A stretch of 64,000 nucleotides of DNA from an uncultured Collinsella sp. (GCA_900757495.1 CAAENX010000021.1:79127-143126), one strand, 5' to 3'; positions 45,109 through 54,218 are shown, numbered from the stretch's first letter. The notes: generated from the letters alone by a model not told the origin. A program made the numbers and translations.

Positions 45109-46422
45109 TTATTTTTGGCGTGGGAGGACCAGGTTGAGGATCACAGCAACGAGCGCGGCGACGGCGATGGAGGATCCGCCAAAGACGGTGCCGACCCAGG
45201 CGGGGAATCCAGCGCCGGCAAGCGCGCCGGCCGTGCGCTCAATGCCCGTGCCAAAGGCGATGGAGAGACCCATGAGCGTGGTATCGCGCTGAGGCAGGCC
45301 GTGGCGGGCAAACATGACCACACCGTTCATGCCGATGGTCGCGAACACGCCGATCGTGGCGCCGCCGATTACCGGCTGCGGAATGGACGTGAGCACTGCC
45401 GCGCACTTGGGCAGCAAGCCCGCGATGAGCAAGATGGCGGCGGCAAGCGTAAAGACCATGCGGTTGACGACCTTGTTCTCGGCGATAATGCCCACATTCT
45501 GGCCAAAGGTTGCCGTGGGGACGCCGCCCAAAAAGCCCGACAGCATACCGACCAGGCCGTTGGCGATCAGACCGCCCGAGATCTGGCTATCGGTCGCAGG
45601 GGTATCGAGCGCGGCGGACGACACGGCGGCAAACTCGCCCATAACCTGCACGGCGTTGACAATGGCGACAACGCCCACAACGGCGCACGCGGCAGGGTCA
45701 AACACCAGACGATGGGCACCCAGGGTCGGCGGAGCAAACCAGCTGGCGGTCGCGATAGCCGAGAAATCGACCATGCCCAGCACCGTCGCCAAAACAAAGC
45801 CCGCGCAGATACCGGCCAGGATGCTGCCCAGCCTAAGCGCGCCCTTGCCGTAGTTACCGACCATAAAGGTGACGACAAACGTCACGAGCGCGACGGCCCA
45901 GTTGGTGACACTGCCAAAATCGGCAGCGCCCTCCCCGCCCGCCATAGAGGCTACAGCGACCGGGCACAGAGACAGGCCGATCACAAAGATGACGGTGCCG
46001 AGCACCGGGGCCGGAAACAGAAAGCTTACGCGCTTAAACAGCAGGCCGAAAAGCACGACGAGCGCGCCGCCGATAACTTGAGCGCCCAGCACGGCCTCGA
46101 AGCCGAGCTCGAGACCAACCGCCTTGAGCGCCGGCACGAAGGTGAAGCTCGCGCCCATCACGATGGGCAGGCCCGAACCAACGATGCCTTTTATGGGGAA
46201 CTGTTGAAGGAAAATGTCGAGCGCCGAGAGAACCAGCGATGCCTGAATGACGGCGGCTTCCTCTTGAGGGGTAAAGCCGCAGACCGACGCAATGATGATG
46301 GCGGGCGTGACGATGCCCGCGAACGCCGCCAGCACATGTTGCAACGCATGGGGCAATACCTGCACAAACGATACTTTTCCCGTACGCTCGAACAGGGCGT
46401 CCCCTGCTGCCGACTCTGCCAT
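45109..46422 (-). CDS. NCS2 (nucleobase:cation symporter-2) purine permease
   Basis: A 437-residue membrane protein with about 12-14 hydrophobic segments. NCS2 family features are LPHALQHVLAAFAGIVTPAI in segment 1, the substrate-binding Gln-His pair there, and the GGVPTATFGQNVGIIAENKVVNRM signature. The region fits xanthine/urate-type carriers better than uracil permeases, and the neighbouring xdhC/yqeB genes support a purine substrate. The start at 46422 follows GGGAGG; the open frame runs further upstream without a site. It is at the downstream end of the XdhC-YqeB gene group on the same strand. Confidence 0.88.
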   Translation of the reverse strand: MAESAAGDALFERTGKVSFVQVLPHALQHVLAAFAGIVTPAIIIASVCGFTPQEEAAVIQASLVLSALDIFLQQFPIKGIVGSGLPIVMGASFTFVPALKAVGLELGFEAVLGAQVIGGALVVLFGLLFKRVSFLFPAPVLGTVIFVIGLSLCPVAVASMAGGEGAADFGSVTNWAVALVTFVVTFMVGNYGKGALRLGSILAGICAGFVLATVLGMVDFSAIATASWFAPPTLGAHRLVFDPAACAVVGVVAIVNAVQVMGEFAAVSSAALDTPATDSQISGGLIANGLVGMLSGFLGGVPTATFGQNVGIIAENKVVNRMVFTLAAAILLIAGLLPKCAAVLTSIPQPVIGGATIGVFATIGMNGVVMFARHGLPQRDTTLMGLSIAFGTGIERTAGALAGAGFPAWVGTVFGGSSIAVAALVAVILNLVLPRQK

Positions 46423-46549
46423 TTGCGCCTCCCATACCCTAGGCAGCGGCCCTATGCCGCCCAACGGGCGGACATTATAGGGCATATGGCACAGGTAGCA
46501 TTTTGACCCGCATGCGGCAGAGGGCCGGGGCAGCTCATTTGGGATGCGA

Positions 46550-47593
46550 CTAGCGTTTGCGGGGGACGAGTTTGGTGCGGCGCAGGTGGATCATCTCGGC
46601 GGCGATGGAGATGGCGATCTCCTCGGGGTCCTCGGCCTCGATGGCGACACCGATCGGCAGGTGCAGCTCGTCGATCTGCTCCTGCGTAAAGCCCTCCTGC
46701 TCCAGGCGGGCACGCACAAAGGCCGTCTTGCGGCGCGATCCCAGGCAGCCCAGGTAGGCAGGCTTGGCGCGCATGGCCTGAATCACCACGTCTATATCGG
46801 ACTTGTGACCCGCCGTGGCGACGACCACCAGGTCGCGCGGGCCGATGGGGCACTGCTTGCTCAGGTTCTTGTAATCGACCAGGCGACGATCGTAGACACC
46901 GGGCACCCATTCGGGGGTCAGCGTGCCGGGGCGGTCGTCGCAAGCCACGACGGCAAAGCCCGCCGCCGTGAGCACCCGCGCCGTCGCGGCGCCCACGTGT
47001 CCGCAGCCAAAGATGTAGGTCAGGCCCTCGGGGCAGAGCGTCTCGATGTGCGCCGGGGGAATCTCGGAGGCGGCGTTGGTGTAGGTGACCTTACTCCCCT
47101 CCTCCACCAGCGAAAGCCCGGGGCAGCCCGCAATGGTGCGGCGCGATTCCTCGCCATGGTACTCGGCCACATCGCCCTCGAGCGCGCTCGCGATAAACGG
47201 CTCAAAGTCGATGACGAAGTCGCCGATGCGCCGATAGGCCAAGACGTCGGCAATTTCCCGGAACAACGGCGCCTGGGTCTCATCCAGATGCAAGTAGCAC
47301 AGGCAGATGGCTCCGCCGCAGATCATGCCGGTATCGGAGTTCTCGCCGCCCATGGTGTAGCGGACCAGACGCGACTGTCCCGCGCTCAGGAGCTCGCGCG
47401 CCTCATCCAGCGCAAAGAGTTCAATCTTGCCGCCGCCGATAGTGCCCGCCTGGCCGCCATCGGCAAAGACGGCCATCCAGGCGCCCACGCCGCGCGGCGA
47501 CGACCCCGCCGTGCCGGCCACTACCACCAGTTCGCACGTCTTGCCAGCACGCAAGGCGGCAAGCGCCGCATTCACAACATCGAGCTTTTCCAT
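46550..47593 (-). CDS. XdhC-family molybdenum hydroxylase maturation protein
   Basis: A 347-residue protein with the XdhC/CoxI N-terminal domain (AGSSPRGVGAWMAVF, GTIGGGKIE) and the C-terminal Rossmann domain (YIFGCGHVGAATARVLTAAG, ATAGHKSD, YLGCLGSRRK). XdhC proteins bind the molybdenum cofactor, help its sulfuration and insert it into xanthine dehydrogenase-type enzymes. It lies 9 bp after yqeB and upstream of the purine permease. No hydroxylase subunit gene is in the window, so its client must be encoded elsewhere. Confidence 0.9.
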   Translation of the reverse strand: MEKLDVVNAALAALRAGKTCELVVVAGTAGSSPRGVGAWMAVFADGGQAGTIGGGKIELFALDEARELLSAGQSRLVRYTMGGENSDTGMICGGAICLCYLHLDETQAPLFREIADVLAYRRIGDFVIDFEPFIASALEGDVAEYHGEESRRTIAGCPGLSLVEEGSKVTYTNAASEIPPAHIETLCPEGLTYIFGCGHVGAATARVLTAAGFAVVACDDRPGTLTPEWVPGVYDRRLVDYKNLSKQCPIGPRDLVVVATAGHKSDIDVVIQAMRAKPAYLGCLGSRRKTAFVRARLEQEGFTQEQIDELHLPIGVAIEAEDPEEIAISIAAEMIHLRRTKLVPRKR

Positions 47594-47602
47594 TGCCGCC
47601 TT

Positions 47603-48397
47603 CTATCCTCTAAAGACATCGGTGAGCATAGCGAGTGCCTCGAGCACGCCGCCGCCGACCGACGTCGCCTTGTCCGAAATGTAGTTGATATAGCTGGCAT
47701 CGCCGCGCGGATCGACATCGGCGCATTTAAAGCCTTCAGTCACCTGCACGCCGTTCGCCAAAAGCCCGCGCAGACAGCCATCGATCTGCGTGCACATGGG
47801 CGTATCGCCCGCGTAGCCAATCACATCTCCGGCGCTCACGATGTCGCCGATTGCGCGGTCGGACCGAAACACGCCGGCGGCGGGGCTGTGGATAACGCGC
47901 TCCTTGCCATAGCCGCCGATCAAGCCCGGAACACCCGTGTTGGGCTGGGGCGAACCTTGGGTAATGACACGGCCGAGAAAATGCCCGCGCATGGTCTCGA
48001 CCACAGCGTCGCAGTCAACCGGCGCGGTAAAGCCCGGCCCCACGGCGATGACGGCAGGCGCCATGTCGCGCTTGGTGCCCAGGTTGCGCTTGGCCAAAAT
48101 CGCATCGACCACAGCCGCGGGTTTAAGCTCATCGAGCATCTTGGCCTGGGGGTCCACCACAACGGCGACGTCTCCAGCCTCGGTAATCGCAAGTACCTCA
48201 GCCGGCGTCTGTGCCAAGCGAGCGCGAATGCCTTCGACCTGGACCTCGCCCAGGCGAATGGCCTCGCAAAAACTGATTGTGCGGCGGATGCACGTGGGAA
48301 CCGCGATATCGGCCATAACGACCGACGCGCCGGCGCGCACCAAGCGAGCGGCGACGCCCGTGGCGATATCGCCAGCGCCGCGAACATAAACGAGCAT
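47603..48397 (-). CDS. yqeB: YqeB family, selenium-dependent molybdenum hydroxylase system protein
   Basis: A 264-residue protein of the YqeB/EF2563 family: VYVRGAGDIATGVAARLVRAG at the N-terminus, TISFCEAIRLGEVQVEGI, and GPGFTAPVDCDAVVETMRGH, with the late segment SPAAGVFRSDRAIGDIVSAG. The family occurs with selenium-dependent molybdenum hydroxylases and is thought to act in maturation of the labile selenium cofactor; the chemistry is unknown. It is divergent from yqeC across 102 bp. The start follows GGAGG. Confidence 0.9.
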   Translation of the reverse strand: MLVYVRGAGDIATGVAARLVRAGASVVMADIAVPTCIRRTISFCEAIRLGEVQVEGIRARLAQTPAEVLAITEAGDVAVVVDPQAKMLDELKPAAVVDAILAKRNLGTKRDMAPAVIAVGPGFTAPVDCDAVVETMRGHFLGRVITQGSPQPNTGVPGLIGGYGKERVIHSPAAGVFRSDRAIGDIVSAGDVIGYAGDTPMCTQIDGCLRGLLANGVQVTEGFKCADVDPRGDASYINYISDKATSVGGGVLEALAMLTDVFRG

Positions 48398-48427
48398 TCC
48401 CGGGGCACCTCCCTGTGCTACGGTTTG

Positions 48428-48461
48428 ATCAGAGCAAAAGCGGTTCGACCGCTACTCTGAT
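48428..48461. promoter_or_regulatory. nested dyad between yqeB and yqeC
   Basis: The outer arms ATCAGAG/CTCTGAT (48428-48434 with 48455-48461) enclose inner arms AGCGGT/ACCGCT (48439-48444 with 48448-48453). The placement between two divergent genes suggests an operator or RNA hairpin; no family was recognised. Confidence 0.5.
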
Positions 48462-48499
48462 GATTATTTATTATCACAGTATTATACGGCGGTGAACAG

Positions 48500-49237
48500 A
48501 TGGAAACGACGAGCGGAAACCTTGCCTCCGCGCTCAGGATCGAGCCGGGCATTACCGCAATTATCGGCAGTGGCGGCAAGTCGACCTTGCTCAAGACGAT
48601 GGGTCTTGAGCTCATGCGCGCTGGCTGCCGCGTGCTCCTCTGCACCACCACGCACATGTTTCCCGTCGCCGGCGTGCCATGGGACGGGTCGAGCCGTCGC
48701 CTGGACGCCGCGCCTTGGAAGCCGGGGACCCTGCATATTCCCGGCTGCACCTGCGAGGCATGCGCGGGACTTGTCCGCGGAAGTATCTGCCAGGCGGGTG
48801 TTTTGGACCCGGAGACAGGCAAACTCTCCGCCCCCGCCGAGCCGCTCAACGAGCTGGCGCAGCGTTTTGACTATGTGCTGGCCGAGGCAGATGGCAGCAA
48901 GCGACTCCCGCTCAAGGCCCACGCCGCCTGGGAGCCGGTAATTCCCTCTGGCACGGCCAACATCGTCTGGACCGTCGGCGCCTCGGGGCTGGGCAAGCCC
49001 GTCGCCGAGGTTGTCCACCGCCCCGAGCTCTTTTGCGAGCGCTGCGGCTGCGAGCTCACCGGCATCGCCACGCCCGAGCGCGTCGCCCAGGTGCTCAATG
49101 CCGAGATGCAGGCGCTGAAGCTCGGCACCGCACGCGTCATGCTCAACCAAGTCGACACGCTCAGCGACCCCACGATGGCCGACCGCTTTGAGGCAACTCT
49201 CGACCGCCCCATCGTCGCCACCAGCCTCCAGGGGTAG
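48500..49237 (+). CDS. yqeC: selenium cofactor biosynthesis protein YqeC
   Basis: A 245-residue YqeC-family protein with a P-loop-like motif GSGGKSTLLK (about 23-32), TTTHMFPV, and the mid-protein YVLAEADGSKRLPLKAH that marks the family. Two CxxC pairs (CTCEACAG and CERCGC) might bind a metal; the first lies in a loop of about 30 residues. YqeC accompanies YqeB and MocA in selenium-dependent hydroxylase systems. Its stop codon lies within the arm of a family C-like hairpin that separates it from the convergent hydantoinase gene. Confidence 0.88.
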   Translation: METTSGNLASALRIEPGITAIIGSGGKSTLLKTMGLELMRAGCRVLLCTTTHMFPVAGVPWDGSSRRLDAAPWKPGTLHIPGCTCEACAGLVRGSICQAGVLDPETGKLSAPAEPLNELAQRFDYVLAEADGSKRLPLKAHAAWEPVIPSGTANIVWTVGASGLGKPVAEVVHRPELFCERCGCELTGIATPERVAQVLNAEMQALKLGTARVMLNQVDTLSDPTMADRFEATLDRPIVATSLQG

Positions 49238-49265
49238 CTAATTTGGGACGGGGCTCTTTTAGCTA
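49235..49265. repeat. conserved-architecture hairpin at the yqeC stop, family C-like copy 4
   Basis: A perfect 7-bp stem TAGCTAA/TTAGCTA (49235-49241 with 49259-49265) surrounds a loop with GGGACGGGGCTC. The left arm includes the yqeC stop codon. The loop is related to, but not the same as, the other family C loops. Confidence 0.65.
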
Positions 49266-49285
49266 CCCTGGCGGCACCCTTGCTA

Positions 49286-50653
49286 CTAGCGGGGGACGTA
49301 GCGGCCGGGCTGGGCTCCGGTGGGCTCGCCGTCGCGCGCGGCCAGCACGCCGTTCACAAACACAGCCTTGGCGCGGCCGTGCGCCTCAAAGCCCTCGAGC
49401 GGCGTGTAGTCCACGGCCTGATGCTGCGTCGCGGCACTGATCGTCCAGCGCGCCTGGGGATCCCACACGCACACGTCGGCATCGGCACCCTCGGCAAGAC
49501 AGCCCTTGCGCGGATACATGCCAAAGACGCGCGCCGGGTTCTCGCTCATCAGGCGGCAGAGGTCCTCGGGGCCCAGCTGTCCCTCAAAGCTCGTGGCGAT
49601 CGCGACGGGACGATGCTCCACGCCGGGCCCGCCGTTGGGAATCGCGCGGAAGTCGTCGCGCCCGCGGTCCTTTTGCCCGTGCAGATTAAAGCTGCAGTGG
49701 TCGGTAGCGATGGTATCGATCTCGCCGGCCACAAGCGCCTCGCGCAGAGCCGCACGGTCGCCAGCATGGCGCAACGGCGGACTCATCACATACTTGGCAC
49801 CCGCAAAGCCATCCTCTCCCTGCTCCAGATAGCAGGTGTCGTCGAGCATCAGATATTGAGGGCAGGTCTCGACATAGATGTTCTTCTGCCCGCGCGCCTT
49901 GGCAGCGCGAATGGCCTCGAGCCCCAGCTTGGTCGAAAGATGCACCACGTTGACCGGCGCGTCGCCGGCCAAGTGCGCCAGATACAGCAGGCGGCTCACG
50001 GCCTCGGCCTCACACACGTCCGGACGGCTGAGCGCATGCCCCTCGGGCCCATGAATCCCCTGCTCGTACACGCGCTTCTGCAGCTCGTTCACGAGCGTGC
50101 CGTTCTCGCAATGCACGCACAGGATACCGCCCAGGCGCTTGAGCTCCTCGAGCACCTCGAGTGTCTCGGCATCGTCCAAGCGCAGGTGGTCGTAGGCAAA
50201 GTAGGTCTTAAACGACGACACGCCCGCCTCGCGCATGGCCGAGAGATCGGCGCGGTTGCGCTCATTCCACTCGGCGAGTGCCATATGAAAAGCGTAGTTG
50301 GCCGTGCAGGTGCCGTCGGCGCGGCGATGCCACTCGGCCAAGGCATCGGGCATGGTCACGCCGCGATCGGCCGTCGCGTAGTCGACGATGGTCGTCGTGC
50401 CGCCGCAGGCAGCCGCACGTGTGCCGGTCTCAAAGCTATCGGCCGTCCAGTCCATGCCGGTCCAACACTGCATATGCGTGTGCCCATCGATAAAGCCGGG
50501 GAATACCCAGCAGCCCGCGGCATCCTCGACGGTATCGCCCTCGGCCGGCTCAATCGCCGCGGCGATCCGCACGATCTTATCGCCGTCCATAGCAAGATCG
50601 GCGCGGCGAAGCCCCTGGGGCGTCACGAGCGCACCGTTTTTGATGATGATCAT
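49286..50653 (-). CDS. hyuA: hydantoinase/dihydropyrimidinase family protein (HyuA-like)
   Basis: A 455-residue amidohydrolase. Metal-site motifs are GFIDGHTHMQ (about 53-62), the carbamylated lysine in SSFKTYFAYD, CVHCENGTL, NVVHLSTKLG and IATDHCSFN. It matches the D-phenylhydantoinase group found beside ygeW-ygeX-ygeY in E. coli. It would open a hydantoin- or ureide-type ring during purine breakdown; the true substrate is not proven by sequence. The 9-bp gap to the MocA gene upstream suggests co-transcription. Confidence 0.9.
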   Translation of the reverse strand: MIIIKNGALVTPQGLRRADLAMDGDKIVRIAAAIEPAEGDTVEDAAGCWVFPGFIDGHTHMQCWTGMDWTADSFETGTRAAACGGTTTIVDYATADRGVTMPDALAEWHRRADGTCTANYAFHMALAEWNERNRADLSAMREAGVSSFKTYFAYDHLRLDDAETLEVLEELKRLGGILCVHCENGTLVNELQKRVYEQGIHGPEGHALSRPDVCEAEAVSRLLYLAHLAGDAPVNVVHLSTKLGLEAIRAAKARGQKNIYVETCPQYLMLDDTCYLEQGEDGFAGAKYVMSPPLRHAGDRAALREALVAGEIDTIATDHCSFNLHGQKDRGRDDFRAIPNGGPGVEHRPVAIATSFEGQLGPEDLCRLMSENPARVFGMYPRKGCLAEGADADVCVWDPQARWTISAATQHQAVDYTPLEGFEAHGRAKAVFVNGVLAARDGEPTGAQPGRYVPR

Positions 50654-50662
50654 AATTGCTCC

Positions 50663-51277
50663 TTATTGGTTGATGCAGCTGGCCACGCGATCAAAATACG
50701 AGCAGGCGGCGATATGCTCCGTTATGCGTCGCTGTCCCTTGGCGGTATCGACGTCCCACAGTTCGTAAGCACGCGCCTCGACCAGCACCACGTCGGTACG
50801 GTCTTTAAGGATCGAACCGCCGCCGTCCTTGCCCTCAAGACACATAAGTGCATCGAACAGTTCCGCCGGAAAGAGCACCGGGCTCGAAGGCTCGCCGTTG
50901 CACGCAAGACGCACCGGATGCTTGCGGCCATGCTCGTCAAATGCACGAACCATGGCATCAAAAGAATCCGAACTCACGAGCGGCTGGTCGCCCGGCAAAA
51001 AGAGGCAACCTTTCCAGTTGCGTTCGACTCCCCACGAAAGGCCCGCACGGACGCTTTCGCTGCGCAGCTCGCCATCGTGCAGCACGCACGGGCAATGCTT
51101 GTCCTCGCAAATCTGAGCGACCTCGGGCCAACGCGTCGAAACCACGACGTCAAAGCCCTGGGGAACCGAATCGATGGTCCGGGCAATCAGCGGCTCGCCA
51201 TAGATATCGGCAAGCATCTTGTTAGAGCCAAACCGCTTGCCCTCGCCCGAAGCCATAATGACGCAACCAAGTTTCAT
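50663..51277 (-). CDS. mocA: MocA-like molybdenum cofactor cytidylyltransferase
   Basis: A 204-residue nucleotidyltransferase of the MobA-like fold. The nucleotide loop is IMASGEGKRFGSNKML (about 7-22), followed by the Mg2+ region FLPGDQPLVSSDSF and the base-specific GEPSSPVLFPAELFDAL. MocA makes the cytosine dinucleotide form of molybdopterin used by xanthine dehydrogenase-type enzymes, which fits the XdhC/YqeB context. The start at 51277 follows GGGGAGG. It precedes hyuA and follows ygeW after a strong terminator. Confidence 0.88.
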   Translation of the reverse strand: MKLGCVIMASGEGKRFGSNKMLADIYGEPLIARTIDSVPQGFDVVVSTRWPEVAQICEDKHCPCVLHDGELRSESVRAGLSWGVERNWKGCLFLPGDQPLVSSDSFDAMVRAFDEHGRKHPVRLACNGEPSSPVLFPAELFDALMCLEGKDGGGSILKDRTDVVLVEARAYELWDVDTAKGQRRITEHIAACSYFDRVASCINQ

Positions 51278-51365
51278 GGCGATACCTCCCCTGAAACCAT
51301 CGTACCCATAACTCGCGTCGCGGGGCATCTACATCGAAAGCGCTTATCCCGCACGCCCACGATGC

Positions 51366-51405
51366 AAAAAGGGGGCACCCCGCCGGTTGGCAGAGCGCCC
51401 CCTTT
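51366..51405 (-). terminator. Rho-independent terminator of ygeW
   Basis: A 9-bp stem AAAGGGGGC/GCCCCCTTT (51368-51376 with 51397-51405) is followed by more T on the minus strand. It lies 24 bp after the ygeW stop, so mocA-hyuA may rely on read-through or a separate promoter. Confidence 0.78.
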
Positions 51406-51428
51406 ACATGGCTTACCTCAGCCCAGCT

Positions 51429-52631
51429 TTAGGCCTGGAACCAACGGGCGGTGTTGCGCTCGTCGAGGGCCTTGAGGGTAGCGGCGGGATCGGCAACCTT
51501 CTGCAGGAACATCATGGCTGCGATGGCATACGGCTTGTAGCTGGCCTCCTTGTACATGCCCACGCGGTGCATGTCGAAGACGTCGGCGTTAACCTCGCCG
51601 TGCTCGCAGGAGACACCGGAGATGTCGGCGGGCAGCGGGTGCATAAAGATGGTGTCCTGGCCGTTGGCAGTCTTCTCCATGAGCTCGGTCGTGGAGCACC
51701 AGTCCTGATGGGTGGCGTTCTGGGCGAGCAGCTCCTTCTCGAGCGCTGCGATGCCGGCGTCGTCGCCCTCGGCGTACAGGTTGGTGCGCTTCTCCATGGC
51801 GGCAAACGGAGCCCAGCTCTTGGGGATCACGATGTCGGCGCCCTCGAAGGCCTCGGCCATAGTGTTGACCTGCTTAAAGGTGGTGCCGGACTCGGCGGCA
51901 TAACCCTTGGCGCGCTCGACGACCTCGGGCATGAGGTCGTAGCCCTCGGGGTGGGCCAGGGTGACGTCCATGCCAAAGCGGGGCAGCAGGCTGATCAGCG
52001 ACTGCGGGCAGGACAGCGGCTTGCCGTAAGAGGGCGAATAAGCCCAGGTGACGGCAACCTTCTTGCCCTTGAGGTTCTCGAGGCCACCAAACTCGTTGAT
52101 GAGGTAGAGCATGTCGGCAGAGGACTGCGTGGGGTGATCGGAGTCGGACTGCAGGGAGATGAGCGTGGGACGGTGATCCAGAACGCCGTCCTCGTAAGCC
52201 TGCTGGACAGACTCGGAGACCTCGGCCATGTAGGCGTCGCCCTTGCCGATGTACATGTCGTCGCGGATGCCGATGACGTCGGCCATAAAGGAGATCATAG
52301 TAGCGGTCTCGCGGACGGTCTCGCCGTGAGCGATCTGGGACTTCTTCTCGTCCAGGTCCTGCAGTTCAAGGCCGAGCAGGTTGGCGGCCTTAGAGAAGGA
52401 GAAACGCGTACGGGTGGAGTTATCGCGGAACAGGGAGACGGCCAGACCCGAGTCGAAGATCTTGGACGAGACGTTGTTCTCGCGCAGCTCGCGCAGGGCA
52501 TCGGCGACGATGTAGAGAGCCTTAAGCTCATCGGTGGTCTTGTCCCAGGTGTGCAGGAAGTCGCTGCCGTACATACCCTTAAAATCGAGGCCGTTCAGCT
52601 GCTCGACGAGCTCGGTAAACTTGGCGTCCAT
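51429..52631 (-). CDS. ygeW: YgeW-type carbamoyltransferase
   Basis: A 400-residue member of the aspartate/ornithine carbamoyltransferase superfamily. The carbamoyl phosphate site is FRDNSTRTRFSFS (about 68-80), with SDHPTQSSADML and the HPLPAD motif (HxLP). The length and ASYKPYAIAAMMFLQ end fit the knotted YgeW group rather than OTC. E. coli YgeW is linked to 2,3-ureidopropionate, giving 2,3-diaminopropionate and carbamoyl phosphate in reverse; energy could then be conserved by carbamate kinase. It lies between ygeY and mocA. The start follows AAAGGAC. Confidence 0.92.
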   Translation of the reverse strand: MDAKFTELVEQLNGLDFKGMYGSDFLHTWDKTTDELKALYIVADALRELRENNVSSKIFDSGLAVSLFRDNSTRTRFSFSKAANLLGLELQDLDEKKSQIAHGETVRETATMISFMADVIGIRDDMYIGKGDAYMAEVSESVQQAYEDGVLDHRPTLISLQSDSDHPTQSSADMLYLINEFGGLENLKGKKVAVTWAYSPSYGKPLSCPQSLISLLPRFGMDVTLAHPEGYDLMPEVVERAKGYAAESGTTFKQVNTMAEAFEGADIVIPKSWAPFAAMEKRTNLYAEGDDAGIAALEKELLAQNATHQDWCSTTELMEKTANGQDTIFMHPLPADISGVSCEHGEVNADVFDMHRVGMYKEASYKPYAIAAMMFLQKVADPAATLKALDERNTARWFQA

Positions 52632-52785
52632 GGAAATGTCCTTTCAAAAGATGAAACGATCGCAATGAGTAGACGTGCTCCGGCATGCGCGTGTGGCTAG
52701 AACATGCAGAGCACTATGACGAGGACCCGCCACCGTTGAGGAAGCATGGGAGATAACGACCGCGGGCCCCAAGTCAACAGGGGGT

Positions 52786-52810
52786 GCCGGGGACACGAGC
52801 GGCCCCCGGC
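52786..52810 (-). terminator. hairpin downstream of ygeY
   Basis: A 7-bp GC stem (52786-52792 with 52804-52810) lies 22 bp after the ygeY stop. No T tract follows, so it may be a processing or attenuation hairpin rather than a full terminator. Confidence 0.4.
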
Positions 52811-52832
52811 TCAACAAAATCGAGGAATGGGA

Positions 52833-54218
52833 CTAATCGATCTTGTTGTTGGTCAGACCGGCGCGGAACACGGTGGCGTCACCATCGGCCTGGCTCGGAT
52901 CGTAGAGGTTCAGGGCAGCCACGTACATGGCGGCAGCGGTGACAAGGTCGTCCTTGTAGGTGACCTCGTTGGGAGCATGGGCCTGAGACTCGGCACCCGG
53001 GCCAAAGCCCACGCAGGGGATGCCGTAGCGGCCCTGGATGGAGACGCAGTTCGTGGAGAAGGTCCACTTGTCGCACAGCGGGCGACCGGTGCGCTTGTCC
53101 ATGCTGGGCTCGCAGCCGATGCGCTCGTCACCGAACATGGCCTTGTGGGCGTCGACGAGGGCCTTGACATGCGGAGCGGTCTCCTTGTTGATCCACGTGG
53201 GGAAGTAAGCCTCGGTCTCGTAGACCTCGCCGGTCCAGGACGGACGGTCGTACATGTACATGGAGACCTTCACGTCGTCGCCGTACTTCTTGGCGGCCGG
53301 CAGGTTGCGGATCTCGTCCAGGCAGGACTCCCAGGTCTCACCGGCGGTCATACGACGGTCGATGGAGATGGCGCAGGAGTCAGCGACAGCGCAACGGCTG
53401 GGGCTGGTGTAGAAGATCTGGCTGACGGTGCAGGTGCCGCGACCCAGGAAGCGGGCATCCTCGTAGTGCTCGGGGTTGTACTTGGGGTCGAGCATCTTGA
53501 CGAGACCCTTGATGTCGGTCGACTCGTCGCAGCCGTTGTTGTTGAGGACGCGGACGTCGGCGATGATGTCGGCCATCTTGTAGATGGCGTTGTCGCCGCG
53601 GTCGGGCGCGGAGCCGTGGCAGGAGGTGCCGTGAACGTCGACGCGGATCTCCATGCGGCCGCGGTGACCGCGATAGATGCCGCCGTCGGTGGGCTCGGTG
53701 GAAATGACGAACTCGGGCTTAATGCCGTCCTTGTTGTAGATGTACTGCCAGCACATGCCGTCGCAGTCCTCTTCCTGGACGGTGCCGACGACCATGATCT
53801 TGTAGCCCTCGGGGATGAGGCCCATGTCCTTCATCATCTTGGCAGCGTAGGTAGCAGAAGCCATGCCGCCCTCCTGGTCGGAGCCGCCGCGGCCGTAGAT
53901 GATCTCATCGGTCTCGTAGCCCTCATAGGGATCGGCATCCCAGTTCTCGATGTTGCCGATGCCGACGGTGTCGATGTGGGAGTCGATGGCGATGATCTTG
54001 TCGCCCTCGCCCATAAAGCCCATGACGTTGCCCAGGCCGTCGACCTTGACCTCGTCATAGCCGAGGTTCTCCATCTCGGCCTTGATGCAAGCGACAACCT
54101 CACCCTCCTCGCAGGACTCAGAGGGGTGGCTAATCATTGCGCGAAGAAAACGCGTCATATCAGCACGGTGGGACTCAGCAGCAGCCTTGATAGCGTCGAA
54201 ATCGAGTTCTTTAGCCAT
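52833..54218 (-). CDS. ygeY: YgeY family M20 peptidase-like hydrolase
   Basis: A 461-residue zinc hydrolase of the M20 family. Metal ligands and catalytic residues are in IAIDSHIDTVGIG (about 77-89), GRGGSDQEGGMAS, VGTVQEEDCDGM and VISTEPTDG; the lid domain carries GRMEIRVDVHGTSCHGSAP. YgeY proteins are described as selenium metabolism-linked hydrolases, and the co-located dpaL and ygeW point to deacylation or deamidation of a diaminopropionate or ureide intermediate. The start follows AAAGG. It lies 72 bp after dpaL. Confidence 0.92.
   Translation of the reverse strand: MAKELDFDAIKAAAESHRADMTRFLRAMISHPSESCEEGEVVACIKAEMENLGYDEVKVDGLGNVMGFMGEGDKIIAIDSHIDTVGIGNIENWDADPYEGYETDEIIYGRGGSDQEGGMASATYAAKMMKDMGLIPEGYKIMVVGTVQEEDCDGMCWQYIYNKDGIKPEFVISTEPTDGGIYRGHRGRMEIRVDVHGTSCHGSAPDRGDNAIYKMADIIADVRVLNNNGCDESTDIKGLVKMLDPKYNPEHYEDARFLGRGTCTVSQIFYTSPSRCAVADSCAISIDRRMTAGETWESCLDEIRNLPAAKKYGDDVKVSMYMYDRPSWTGEVYETEAYFPTWINKETAPHVKALVDAHKAMFGDERIGCEPSMDKRTGRPLCDKWTFSTNCVSIQGRYGIPCVGFGPGAESQAHAPNEVTYKDDLVTAAAMYVAALNLYDPSQADGDATVFRAGLTNNKID

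Noticed and set aside
46544..48460. Plus-strand open frame of 638 codons opposite xdhC and yqeB
   Set aside because: Both minus-strand genes are well supported by motifs and ribosome binding sites; the frame has no start signal.
49280..51475. Plus-strand open frame of 731 codons
   Set aside because: It is antisense to hydantoinase and MocA, has no ribosome binding site, and its codon pattern is the mirror of high-GC genes; both minus-strand proteins have clear family motifs.
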